From assembly GCF_000716535.1 (NCBI RefSeq), contig NZ_JNWV01000032.1, positions 1-64,000 of the forward strand: a stretch of DNA of 64,000 nt. Direction: 5' to 3'. The notes beneath the pieces were generated by a model that was given only the letters and a program-made list of their open reading frames with translations, ran no database searches and had not been told where the DNA came from. A program made the translations under genes and the position numbers. How positions within the stretch are numbered: position 1 is the first letter of the stretch; every line of letters begins with the position of its first letter. Below are positions 42,463 through 50,521 of this stretch, one piece after another. The DNA comes from Streptomyces flaveolus (GTDB lineage Bacteria > Actinomycetota > Actinomycetes > Streptomycetales > Streptomycetaceae).

Positions 42463-43539
42463 GTGAACGAAGTGCGTGAGGTCGAGGTCGTCGTCATCGG
42501 TGCCGGTCAGGCGGGTCTGGCCGCCGCCTATCACCTGCGGCGCACCGGCTTCGAGCCGGACCGCGACTTCGTCGTCCTGGACCACTCCCCCGGGCCGGGC
42601 GGCGCCTGGCAGTTCCGGTGGCCCTCGCTGACCTTCGGCAAGGTGCACGGCATGCACGCGCTGCCCGGCATGGAGCTGACCGACGCCGACCCGGCGCGGC
42701 CCTCGGCCGAGGTCGTCCGGGAGTACTTCGACCGGTACGAGCGCACCTTCGACCTGCGGGTGCGGCGGCCCGTGGATGTGCGCGCGGTGCGCGAGGGCAC
42801 CGGCGGGCGGCTGCTCGTGGAGACGTCCGACGGCACCTGGTCGACGCGGGCGCTGATCAACGCGACCGGCACCTGGGACCGCCCGTTCTGGCCGCGTTAC
42901 CCCGGGCAGGAGACCTTCCGCGGCCGGCAGCTGCACACCGCGCAGTACGCCGGTCCCGAGGAGTTCGCCGGGCAGCGGGTCGTGGTGGTGGGCGGGGGCG
43001 CCTCGGGCACCCAGCATCTGCTGGAGCTGGCTCCGTACGCCGCCTCGACCACCTGGGTCACCCGGCGGCCCCCGGTCTTCCGCGAGGGCCCGTTCGACGA
43101 GGAGGCGGGGCGTGCGGCCGTCGCGCTGGTGGAGGAGCGGGTGAGTCAGGGGCTGCCGCCGCGCAGTGTGGTCTCGGTCACCGGTCTCCCGCTGAACGAC
43201 GCCGTCCGGCAGGGGCTCGCGTACGGGGTCCTGGACCGGCAGCCGATGTTCGACCGGATCACCCCGGACGGCGTGGCGTGGCGGGACGGCCGGCAGGTGT
43301 CCGCCGATGTGATTCTGTGGGCGACCGGGTTCCGTGCCGCACTCGACCATCTCGCTCCGCTGAGGCTGCGCGAGCCGGGCGGCGGTATCCGGGTGGAGGG
43401 CACGCGCGCGGTCGCCGATCCGCGGATCCACCTCGTCGGCTACGGCCCCTCGGCCAGCACCATCGGGGCCAACCGGGCCGGGCGCGCGGCCGTCCGGGAC
43501 ATCAGGCGGCTGCTCGCCGGGGAACCGGTCGCCGCGTGA
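42463..43539 (+). CDS. FAD-dependent NAD(P)-binding monooxygenase/oxidoreductase
   Basis: 358 residues from GTG 42463. The FAD motif is VVVIGAGQAGLAAAYHLRR; the NAD(P) motif VVVVGGGASGTQHLLELA lies in the middle; the C-terminal ILWATGFRAALDHLAPLRL is the ATG motif of flavin monooxygenase-like enzymes. GAWQFRWPSLTFGKVHGMHA is typical of the actinobacterial flavoprotein subgroup. It begins 42 bases after the sulfonate-binding lipoprotein and may share the transcript. A role in oxygenating an imported sulfur compound is possible but unproven. Confidence 0.82.
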   Translation: MNEVREVEVVVIGAGQAGLAAAYHLRRTGFEPDRDFVVLDHSPGPGGAWQFRWPSLTFGKVHGMHALPGMELTDADPARPSAEVVREYFDRYERTFDLRVRRPVDVRAVREGTGGRLLVETSDGTWSTRALINATGTWDRPFWPRYPGQETFRGRQLHTAQYAGPEEFAGQRVVVVGGGASGTQHLLELAPYAASTTWVTRRPPVFREGPFDEEAGRAAVALVEERVSQGLPPRSVVSVTGLPLNDAVRQGLAYGVLDRQPMFDRITPDGVAWRDGRQVSADVILWATGFRAALDHLAPLRLREPGGGIRVEGTRAVADPRIHLVGYGPSASTIGANRAGRAAVRDIRRLLAGEPVAA

Positions 43540-43551
43540 CGTCCCGCCGGC

Positions 43552-44457
43552 TCAGCTCAGCGCGGGCTGGGGGCTGGAGGGCGCGGACGGAGGCGCCGGC
43601 GGGCCGTCACCGCTCGGCTGGGCCGTCCCCGCGTTCTGGTGGAGGGCGTTGAACTCGGCCACGTTCCGCAGGTGCGTGTTGTAGTCCGCGGTGAAGCGGG
43701 TGTCCCCGGGGGCGATCGTGACGAAGTACAGCCAGTCGCCCGGCGTGGGGTTGAGCGTGGCGCGCATCGCGTCCTCGCCGGGGTTGTCGATCGGCGTGGG
43801 CGGCAGTCCCATGCGCTGGTGGGAGTCGTACGGGCTCTCCGCCTGGGTGTCGCTCTGGCTGGTGTCGGCGGTGTTGCGGTTCATGGCGTAGTGGAGGGTC
43901 GAGTCCATCTGCAGCGGCATTCCGCTGTTCAGCCGGTTGAAGATCACCCGGGCGATCTTCCCCATGTCCGCCTTCGTCGCGGCCTCGGCCTGGACGATGC
44001 TGGCGATGGTGACCGCCTGGTAGACGTTCATCGCGTTGCGCTGGGCCCCGGCCGCGACGGGTGCGCCGTTGAACTTCTGGTCCGCGGTGTCGATCATGAG
44101 TTGCAGCATGGACTGGGGCGTCGCTCCCTTCCGGACGGGATACGTCGCCGGGAAGAGATAGCCCTCCGGGTTGCCCCCGGCCTCGTTCGGCAGTTTCAGG
44201 GCGGCCTTGCCGAGTGAGGATCGGGTGCTGCCCGGGGGCAGCTTGAGCGCCTTGTCGATCGCGTCGTAGATCTGACTGGCGCGCCAGCCCGCCCGGATGA
44301 CCAGCGTGGCGGGTTTTGCCTGGTCGCTGCCGGTCGCCAGCGTCAGCAGCGGCACCGCCACGGCGGTGCCGGCCATGACGGCGCCGGCCACGAGGACGGC
44401 GAGTCTGCCGCGGCGTGTCAGGCGGGTCCTGCTCCGTGACGGAGTGTTCGTCTGCAT
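43552..44457 (-). CDS. MltG-like endolytic transglycosylase
   Basis: 301 residues with a single N-terminal membrane anchor (about residues 19-41). The YceG/MltG domain contains LPNEAGGNPEGYLFPATYPV, IASIVQAEAATKADMGKIAR (catalytic Glu at about E158), VIFNRLNSGMPLQMDSTLHY and PYDSHQRMGLPPTPIDNPGE. It cuts nascent glycan strands at the outer membrane face and sets glycan length. The N-terminal LysM-like part of housekeeping MltG is shortened here. The housekeeping copy usually lies in the aroE-ruvX region, so this is probably a second, shorter paralogue. Convergent with the flavoprotein, 12 bases away. Confidence 0.87.
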   Translation of the reverse strand: MQTNTPSRSRTRLTRRGRLAVLVAGAVMAGTAVAVPLLTLATGSDQAKPATLVIRAGWRASQIYDAIDKALKLPPGSTRSSLGKAALKLPNEAGGNPEGYLFPATYPVRKGATPQSMLQLMIDTADQKFNGAPVAAGAQRNAMNVYQAVTIASIVQAEAATKADMGKIARVIFNRLNSGMPLQMDSTLHYAMNRNTADTSQSDTQAESPYDSHQRMGLPPTPIDNPGEDAMRATLNPTPGDWLYFVTIAPGDTRFTADYNTHLRNVAEFNALHQNAGTAQPSGDGPPAPPSAPSSPQPALS

Positions 44458-44526
44458 GCGGGCACGGTAATACGCATATCCTCACAAACCCGGCATATGT
44501 TCAGCTTGTCGGCCGCAGTCGTGTGT

Positions 44527-46329
44527 TCAGTTCACGGGTTGCAGTTGCGCGTCCCGGCGCACCAGGGCCGCGTACCGGCCGTCCCGCTCCAGGAGTTCCT
44601 CGTGCGTGCCGCGTTCGGCGACCCGTCCGGAGTCCAGCACCACGATCTGGTCGGCGCCGCGGATCGTGGACAGGCGGTGCGCGATGGTGATCGTCGTGCG
44701 GTCGGCCGACAGCGCGTCTATGGCCTCCTGGACGGCGGCTTCCGTGCGGGTGTCGAGCGCGCTCGTCGCCTCGTCCAGGATGAGGACCGGCGGGTCGCGC
44801 AGGATGGTGCGGGCGATCGCGAGGCGCTGCTTCTCGCCGCCGGAGAAGCGGTGACCGCGTTCGCCGACGACGGTGTCGTAGCCGTCGGGCAGCGCGGCTA
44901 TGTGGTCGTGGATCTGGGCCGCCTTGGCCGCCGCGTGCAGTTCCTCGTCGGTGGCGTCGGGTTTGGCGAAGCGCAGGTTGTCGGCGACCGAGGCGTGGAA
45001 GAGGTACGTCTCCTGCGAGACGACGCCGACCGCGCGGGCGAGGGTGTCGAAGTCGAGGTCGCGGACGTCGACGCCGTCCAGGGTCACGCGGCCACCGGTG
45101 ACGTCGTACAGGCGGGGCACCAGATAGCCGAGCGTGGACTTCCCGGCGCCGGTCGGGCCGACGACGGCGAGGCTGCCGCCGGCCGGCACGGTGACGTCGA
45201 CGCCGTCGAGCACGGGGCCGCCCTTGTCGTCGTAGCGGAACTCGACGTCCTCCAAGCGGACTTCGCCCTTGATCGTGTCGAGGTGGACCGGCCGCTCGCG
45301 CTCGGTGATGTCGACGGGCAGGTCCAGATACTCGAAGATGCGCTGGAAGAGCGCCAGCGAGGTCTGGATCTGCACGCCGGTCGCGAGCAGGCTCACCGCC
45401 GGGCGGAACAGGCCCTGCTGGAGCGAGACGAAGGCGACGATGGTGCCGAGGGAGACCTCGGGGCCGCCGAACCGCAGGGCGAGGCCGGCGGTCCAGTAGA
45501 TGACGGCGGGCATCGCGGCCATGACGATCGAGATCACGGCCATGCGCCAGCGCCCGGCCATGTTCGACCGCACCTCCAGGTCGACCAGGCTCTCGGACTC
45601 CTCGGCGAAGGACGCCGTCAGCGAGTCGGAGCGGCCCATGGTGCGGCCGAGCAGGATGCCGCTGACCGAGAGCGACTCGGTGACCGTGGCCGCCATCGCG
45701 GCCATCTGTTTCTGCCGCTGGGTGGTGATCTTCTTGCGTTCGTTGCCGACGCGGCGGCTGATCCACACGAACACCGGCAGCAGGAGCAGGGAGACGATCG
45801 TCAGCCGCCAGTCCAGGGCGACCATCGCGACGATCGTGGCGACCACGCTGGTGGCGTTGGACACCAGGGAGGTGGCGGTGGAGGTGACGGTGGCCTGCAT
45901 GCCACCGATGTCGTTGGCGATGCGGGACTGCACCTCGCCGGTGCGGGTGCGGGTGAAGAAGGCCAGCGACATGCGCTGCAGACGGCCGAAGACCGCGGTG
46001 CGCAGGTCGTGCATGACCCGCTGGCCGACGGTGGTCGAGATCAGGGTCTGCAGCACGCCGAAGACGCCGCCCAGGACGGCGCTGAGGATCATGCCGAGCG
46101 CGAGCAGGCTCAGCAGGCCGGTGCGGCCCTGCGGGATCGCGACGTCGAGCGTTTCCTTCAGCAGGAACGGCGTGGCCACCGAGACCAGCGACGAGGCGCC
46201 GACGAGCAGGCCGACGATCGCCAGCCGCCCGCGGTAGGGACGGAAGAGCCGCAGGATGCGGCGCACCTGCCGGGGCTGTTCGCCGGCGTCGGCAGGTGGG
46301 GTCCAGGAAGGTTCACGGTCGGGGTGCAT
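44527..46329 (-). CDS. ABC exporter, fused permease-ATPase
   Basis: 600 residues: six helices in the first 330 residues (type IV exporter fold) and an ATP-binding domain after residue 370. Walker A is VVGPTGAGKSTLGYLVP, the signature FSGGEKQRLAIARTILR, Walker B VLILDEATSALD, and the H-loop ITIAHRLSTIRGADQIVV. All motifs are intact, so it works as a homodimer. The layout and a divergent MarR regulator 114 bases away suggest export of a drug or toxic compound. Promoter: TTGTGA (46411-46416) and TATGAT (46387-46392) on the minus strand. Confidence 0.9.
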   Translation of the reverse strand: MHPDREPSWTPPADAGEQPRQVRRILRLFRPYRGRLAIVGLLVGASSLVSVATPFLLKETLDVAIPQGRTGLLSLLALGMILSAVLGGVFGVLQTLISTTVGQRVMHDLRTAVFGRLQRMSLAFFTRTRTGEVQSRIANDIGGMQATVTSTATSLVSNATSVVATIVAMVALDWRLTIVSLLLLPVFVWISRRVGNERKKITTQRQKQMAAMAATVTESLSVSGILLGRTMGRSDSLTASFAEESESLVDLEVRSNMAGRWRMAVISIVMAAMPAVIYWTAGLALRFGGPEVSLGTIVAFVSLQQGLFRPAVSLLATGVQIQTSLALFQRIFEYLDLPVDITERERPVHLDTIKGEVRLEDVEFRYDDKGGPVLDGVDVTVPAGGSLAVVGPTGAGKSTLGYLVPRLYDVTGGRVTLDGVDVRDLDFDTLARAVGVVSQETYLFHASVADNLRFAKPDATDEELHAAAKAAQIHDHIAALPDGYDTVVGERGHRFSGGEKQRLAIARTILRDPPVLILDEATSALDTRTEAAVQEAIDALSADRTTITIAHRLSTIRGADQIVVLDSGRVAERGTHEELLERDGRYAALVRRDAQLQPVN

Positions 46330-46386
46330 GGGCTCCTACGGGGCGAGCGGGCGCCGGTCAGGGGTCGGCCGACGACAACGGAACGG

Positions 46387-46419
46387 ATCATAGCTCATTG
46401 TTACCTATACTCACAATGA
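46387..46419. promoter_or_regulatory. Divergent promoters with a MarR-type operator
   Basis: The inverted repeat TCATTGT-N11-ACAATGA (46395-46401 and 46413-46419) lies between the ABC exporter and MarR genes. On the minus strand TTGTGA (46411-46416), 18 bases and TATGAT (46387-46392) make the exporter promoter. On the plus strand TATACT (46406-46411) can serve as -10 for marR. One bound dimer would block both promoters. Confidence 0.75.
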
Positions 46420-46443
46420 ACGGCATCCTGATATTGTTCCCGC

Positions 46444-46893
46444 ATGACCACCCCCGATCCCGACGGCCTGCTCGCCGAGCAGTTGCTGCGGCTCACCCGC
46501 CGGGTGCACCGCATCCAGAAGCGCCATCTGGAACAGCGTGACCTGGGCGTCACCCCGGCGCAGTCCCGGCTGCTGCGCACCCTCGCGCACTACGGCTCAC
46601 CTCCGCGCATGGCCGACCTCGCCGAGCGCCTGGAGGTCGTGCCCCGCGCGGTGACGACGCTGGTGGACGGGCTGGAGGCGAGCGGCAAGGTACGGCGGGC
46701 GCCGGACCCCGCGAACCGGCGCGTGACCCGGATCGAGCTGACGGACGAGGGGCGCGCGACCCTTAGCGAACTGCGCGGGGCCCGCCGCTCGGCGGCCGAG
46801 GAGATACTGGCGCCGCTCACGGAGAAGGAGCGCCAGGTGCTCGGCGTCCTGCTGGACACCCTGATCGACGGGGACGCCGCCCAGCGCTGCTGA
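46444..46893 (+). CDS. MarR-family transcriptional regulator of the ABC exporter
   Basis: 149 residues with the MarR winged helix: LGVTPAQSRLLRTLAHYGSP, RMADLAERLEVVPRAVTTLV, DGLEASGKVRRAPDPANRRV and TRIELTDEGRATLSEL. The PPRMADLAERLEVVPRAVT recognition region is standard. It is divergent from the ABC exporter and probably represses both genes through the inverted repeat at 46395-46419, with release by a transported drug. GATATTGTTCCC just upstream may hold a further half-site. Confidence 0.9.
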   Translation: MTTPDPDGLLAEQLLRLTRRVHRIQKRHLEQRDLGVTPAQSRLLRTLAHYGSPPRMADLAERLEVVPRAVTTLVDGLEASGKVRRAPDPANRRVTRIELTDEGRATLSELRGARRSAAEEILAPLTEKERQVLGVLLDTLIDGDAAQRC

Positions 46894-46945
46894 ACGGCGA
46901 CGGCCCTCGTCCGCCTCCGGCTGGACGGCGCCCCCTCCAGCCCAG

Positions 46946-46967
46946 CCCCGCGGATCAGCCCGCGGGG
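46946..46967. terminator. Terminator hairpin between convergent MarR and PNGase genes
   Basis: CCCCGCGG and CCGCGGGG form a perfect 8-base stem with an ATCAGC loop, extended by GC pairs. Confidence 0.78.
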
Positions 46968-46988
46968 GGGCGCCTCGCACCACCCGCC

Positions 46989-48599
46989 TCAGCAGCGGCT
47001 GCGGTCCTCCGTCAGCACCCCCTGAACCGTCGTCAGCGAACGGTCGTAGCAGCCGTCCGGGCCGAGGAGACGGTAGCGCTCGGCCGATGTGCCGACCGCG
47101 TGCCGCTGGTCGCGCGGGACGTTGACCGTGTACGTCGCGTCGCCGGTGTAGGTGTCGTCCAGCCGTGACCACGCGGTGCGCCGGCCGCCTTCGCGTGTCA
47201 CCGCCGAGGCCCGGTCGCCGAGGGTCAGCACGGTGCGCAGCCGGTCGTCCGCGCCCAGCGTCGTCGCGCCGTTCATGGTGTACGTCCGGTGCGTGCGGGT
47301 CGTCCGCGCGGGGCCGTGGCCGGCGACACCGACCTCCTCGTCGTCGGTCCAGGTCGCGTCGAGCCCGTCCACCGCCTCGCCGTCGGTCCAGCGGTGGACG
47401 GCGGTGTGGGCGAGGGTCCGGGTGACGGTGGTGGTCACGCGGCCGTGCGAGGTGTCCAGGTACCCGGAGACGGTGAGCCGGTGCCCTGCCCCGGTGCGTA
47501 CGCGGTTCTCCGCGCCGGGGGTGAAGGTGGAGGAATCGGCGAGGTCGCTCGCCTTGTCCTCGGTGAGCGCGCCCGGCACGCGGGCACGGTGCGCGTCCTG
47601 CCAGACGAGCACGTTCACCGGCGCGCTCCAGCCCGGCTGTCCCGCGGGCACGCCGACGACGGACACCTCCACGCGGTGCGGGCGGCCGTCGTTGAGGAGG
47701 CCGGCGAAGGGCGTGAGGTCGTACTCGATCGGCCGGACGTCGAAGGCGCGCGGGGCCGGGACGACGTACCAGAGGAAGGGGTTGGACCAGCCGCCCGTCC
47801 AGACGTTCGGGAACGGCGCCGCGATACCGGCGAGCCGGCCGTCGACGCTGATCTGCACCTCGCGGTACGGGCCGCGGTCGGCCTTGCACGAGTACGGCGC
47901 CGGGTCGGCGACGGTCAGGTACCAGAACTCCTCGCACCCACCGCCCGAGCCGGTCGCGTACACCTCGGCGACGACGCGTTCGCTGTTGCGCGGGGTGGTG
48001 AGGGTCGTACCGGTGGGCGTGTCGGCGAGGGTGATGACGCGGTCGGGGGCGGGAGCCGTGGGGCGTCCCGCGTAGAAGGTCAGCGTGACGTGGACGTCGA
48101 TGACACCGGTGTACGTGTCGTCCACGACGTTGCCGATCAGCATCTCGACGTCCTGAGCGGCCCGGAACGTGTCGCTGTAGCGGGTGACGTCCTTCTCGAC
48201 GTGCCACGCGATCCCGTCGGGCGAGGGCTCCGGCGTGGAGGTGCGCAGGATCTCGACGCCGCCGACGTGCAGATAGCCGAGCCGGTCGTACTGACGGCCC
48301 TTCACCTTGCCGTCGAGGCGCAGGACCACCTTGCTCCAGCGGTCGCCGCAGCCCTCGGGGGGTGTGTACGCGCCCCGGTAGGGCGTGAAGTCACCGAACT
48401 GGGCCTCGGCGAGGGTGACCTGGCAGGACTTGGTGTGGGGCCGGTCGACGGGTGGTGCCGCGGTCACCGGGTCATGCCAGTCGGTGCCGAACTCGGCGGG
48501 TGCACCGGCCGCTCGGGCGGCGGGGGTTCCCGTGCCGAAGAGCGCGCTCACCACGAGGGTCGCCCCGGCGAGCATGGACATGACGATCCGTCTTCTCAT
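46989..48599 (-). CDS. Secreted peptide-N-glycosidase A-like amidase
   Basis: 536 residues from ATG 48599; the upstream frame to 48683 is not needed. The N-terminus has RRR and a hydrophobic signal (MSMLAGATLVVSALFGTG) with cleavage near ARAAGAP. The body matches the PNGase A family by eye: GTDWHDPVTAAPPVDRPHTK with SCQVTLAEAQFGDFTPYRGAYTPP, then VVLRLDGKVKGRQYDRLGYL and GYLHVGGVEILRTSTPEP, and a double beta-sandwich with GCEEFWYLTVADPAPYSCK. The enzyme removes N-linked glycans from glycoproteins outside the cell. It is divergent from an M1 peptidase, which could degrade the freed protein. Confidence 0.85.
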   Translation of the reverse strand: MRRRIVMSMLAGATLVVSALFGTGTPAARAAGAPAEFGTDWHDPVTAAPPVDRPHTKSCQVTLAEAQFGDFTPYRGAYTPPEGCGDRWSKVVLRLDGKVKGRQYDRLGYLHVGGVEILRTSTPEPSPDGIAWHVEKDVTRYSDTFRAAQDVEMLIGNVVDDTYTGVIDVHVTLTFYAGRPTAPAPDRVITLADTPTGTTLTTPRNSERVVAEVYATGSGGGCEEFWYLTVADPAPYSCKADRGPYREVQISVDGRLAGIAAPFPNVWTGGWSNPFLWYVVPAPRAFDVRPIEYDLTPFAGLLNDGRPHRVEVSVVGVPAGQPGWSAPVNVLVWQDAHRARVPGALTEDKASDLADSSTFTPGAENRVRTGAGHRLTVSGYLDTSHGRVTTTVTRTLAHTAVHRWTDGEAVDGLDATWTDDEEVGVAGHGPARTTRTHRTYTMNGATTLGADDRLRTVLTLGDRASAVTREGGRRTAWSRLDDTYTGDATYTVNVPRDQRHAVGTSAERYRLLGPDGCYDRSLTTVQGVLTEDRSRC

Positions 48600-48747
48600 G
48601 CCCGGTGTTCTACGGGCAGACGGACCGCGCCGCAATGACGCCTCGGACGGATCGGCACGATGAGGCCGGTCGCCGCACGGCACCGGGCGAACACCCAGCG
48701 AAGGAACATTTGGTGATATAAACGGATCTTACTGGCATAGTGCGGTC

Positions 48748-50325
48748 ATGGAGATCACCAAGGGGTCAGACGAGGAATCCGCACACCAGGAACCCCGGCA
48801 GAAGCGCCCCCGCCATGCCCTCCGCACCCGTCGCGCGACGCTGGCCCTCACCCTCGCCGGAGCGGGCGCGTTGACCGGTACCGCGGTCTTCGCCGGCATG
48901 CTGCCGCACGGAGCCGACGGCACGCCGGCCCCCGGTCCGGCCGCCTCGTCGGGCCCGCCCCCGGCCCCCGGCGCACCGGGCATCGGCGACCCGCTCATGC
49001 CGCTCGCCGGCAACGGCGGCTACACCGTCCGCCGTTACACCCTCGATTTCGACTGGCGGGCACCCCGCACGCCCTTCGAGGCCGCCGCCACCGTCCACGC
49101 CACCGCCACACAGGCCCTGTCCCGCTTCGACCTGGACTTCGCCGGCAACGCGCTGCACCACGTCACCGTCGACGGCGTGCCGGCCACCGCGAGGCGCGAC
49201 GGCGACGAACTCGTCGTCACTCCCGCACGACCGATCGCCCGCGGCAGCGCGTTCACCGTCCGCGTCGCCTACACCGCCGATCCGACGCAGGGACGGCACC
49301 GCGACGACGCGATCCAGGACTACGGCTGGGTGCCCACCTCCGACGGCACCGTCGTGTGCGCGCAGCCCGACGGCGCCCGCATGATCTTCCCGGCGAACGA
49401 CCACCCGAGCCTGCGGGCACCGGTCACGTTCCACATCACCACCCCGCCGGGGCTCAGTGCGGTGGCCAACGGCCGGCTCGTCGGCACCGTCCGGCGACCC
49501 GACGGCCGGACCCGGTGGACGTACGACTCCGAGCATCCCCTCGCGGCACAACTGGTCCAGCTGGCGATCGGGAAGTTCACCTTCGTCGACAGCAGAGGTC
49601 CGCGCGGGCTGCCCGTCCGGGACGTGGTCCCAGACGGCCTGGTCACCGACACCGAGGAGTACCGCTCGCTCACCCCGGACCATCTGGCCTGGCTGGAACG
49701 GCGGCTCGGCCCGTACCCGTTCCGCCGCTACGGCGTGCTCGTCGGGGACACCGATCTGCCGGTGGCGCTGGAGACCCAGTCGCTCTCCGTCCTGCCGCGG
49801 GACGACCTGCTGGGCGACCGGGTCGACGCCGAACGCAACCTCGTCCACGAGCTGACCCACCATTGGACGGGTGACAGCGTCGCCATCCGGCGCTGGTCCG
49901 ACCTGTGGCTGAGCGAGGGGCACGCCCGTTTCTACGAACGCCTGTACTCCGACGAGCACGGCGGCGTGAGCATGGAGTCGGTGATGCGGTCGGCGTACGA
50001 GCAGCACGACCAGTGGCGGCACGACGAAGGGGCACCCGCCGAGCCCACCGACGCCACGCTGTTCAAGGTGATGCGGTACGACGGCTCGGCGCTGGTGCTG
50101 TTCGCGCTGCGGGAGAAGGTCGGCGCGGAGACCTTCGAGAAGATCGAGCGCGCCTGGGTGACCGAGTACCGGGGCCGTACGGCCGGCACCCGGGACTTCG
50201 TCACGCTCGCGTCCCGGGTCGCCGGTGAGGACCTGACGCCGTTTCTGAATCCGTGGCTGTACGGCGCGCACACCCCGCCCATGCCGGGCCACCCCGACTG
50301 GCAGGTGGACCCGGTCGAGGACTGA
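48748..50325 (+). CDS. M1-family metallopeptidase (aminopeptidase N-like), secreted or anchored
   Basis: 525 residues. A charged N-terminus with one hydrophobic segment (about residues 30-52, LALTLAGAGALTGTAVFAG) leads to the M1 N-domain and then the gluzincin active site: HELTH (H367-H371) with the third ligand in WLSEGHA (E390). No classical GAMEN is visible; the position reads VALETQSLSV, as in many bacterial short M1 proteins. At this length it lacks the C-terminal HEAT domain of full aminopeptidase N. It acts outside the cell on peptides or proteins. Confidence 0.87.
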   Translation: MEITKGSDEESAHQEPRQKRPRHALRTRRATLALTLAGAGALTGTAVFAGMLPHGADGTPAPGPAASSGPPPAPGAPGIGDPLMPLAGNGGYTVRRYTLDFDWRAPRTPFEAAATVHATATQALSRFDLDFAGNALHHVTVDGVPATARRDGDELVVTPARPIARGSAFTVRVAYTADPTQGRHRDDAIQDYGWVPTSDGTVVCAQPDGARMIFPANDHPSLRAPVTFHITTPPGLSAVANGRLVGTVRRPDGRTRWTYDSEHPLAAQLVQLAIGKFTFVDSRGPRGLPVRDVVPDGLVTDTEEYRSLTPDHLAWLERRLGPYPFRRYGVLVGDTDLPVALETQSLSVLPRDDLLGDRVDAERNLVHELTHHWTGDSVAIRRWSDLWLSEGHARFYERLYSDEHGGVSMESVMRSAYEQHDQWRHDEGAPAEPTDATLFKVMRYDGSALVLFALREKVGAETFEKIERAWVTEYRGRTAGTRDFVTLASRVAGEDLTPFLNPWLYGAHTPPMPGHPDWQVDPVED

Positions 50326-50521
50326 GCCCCCGCGGTCGTGCGTGGTTGCCCCAGGCAGCCGAGTCACTGCCGCCGACCGGGTGGCCTGCACCGGACCGCT
50401 GGTCCACCCCGGTGACGTTCGCCACGACACGGCGCCCGGGGCACGGAAACGTACAAGGGGTGGCGCTACGGGCAACTCCTTTGTCCTGGTGCGGTCGAGC
50501 GTGGTTGGGAGAGCCTCTGCG

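Noticed and set aside
50326..50521. A c-di-AMP (ydaO-type) riboswitch before the peptidoglycan amidase
   Set aside because: Such riboswitches often precede cell-wall hydrolase genes in Streptomyces, but the conserved core segments could not be found in this 196-base region.
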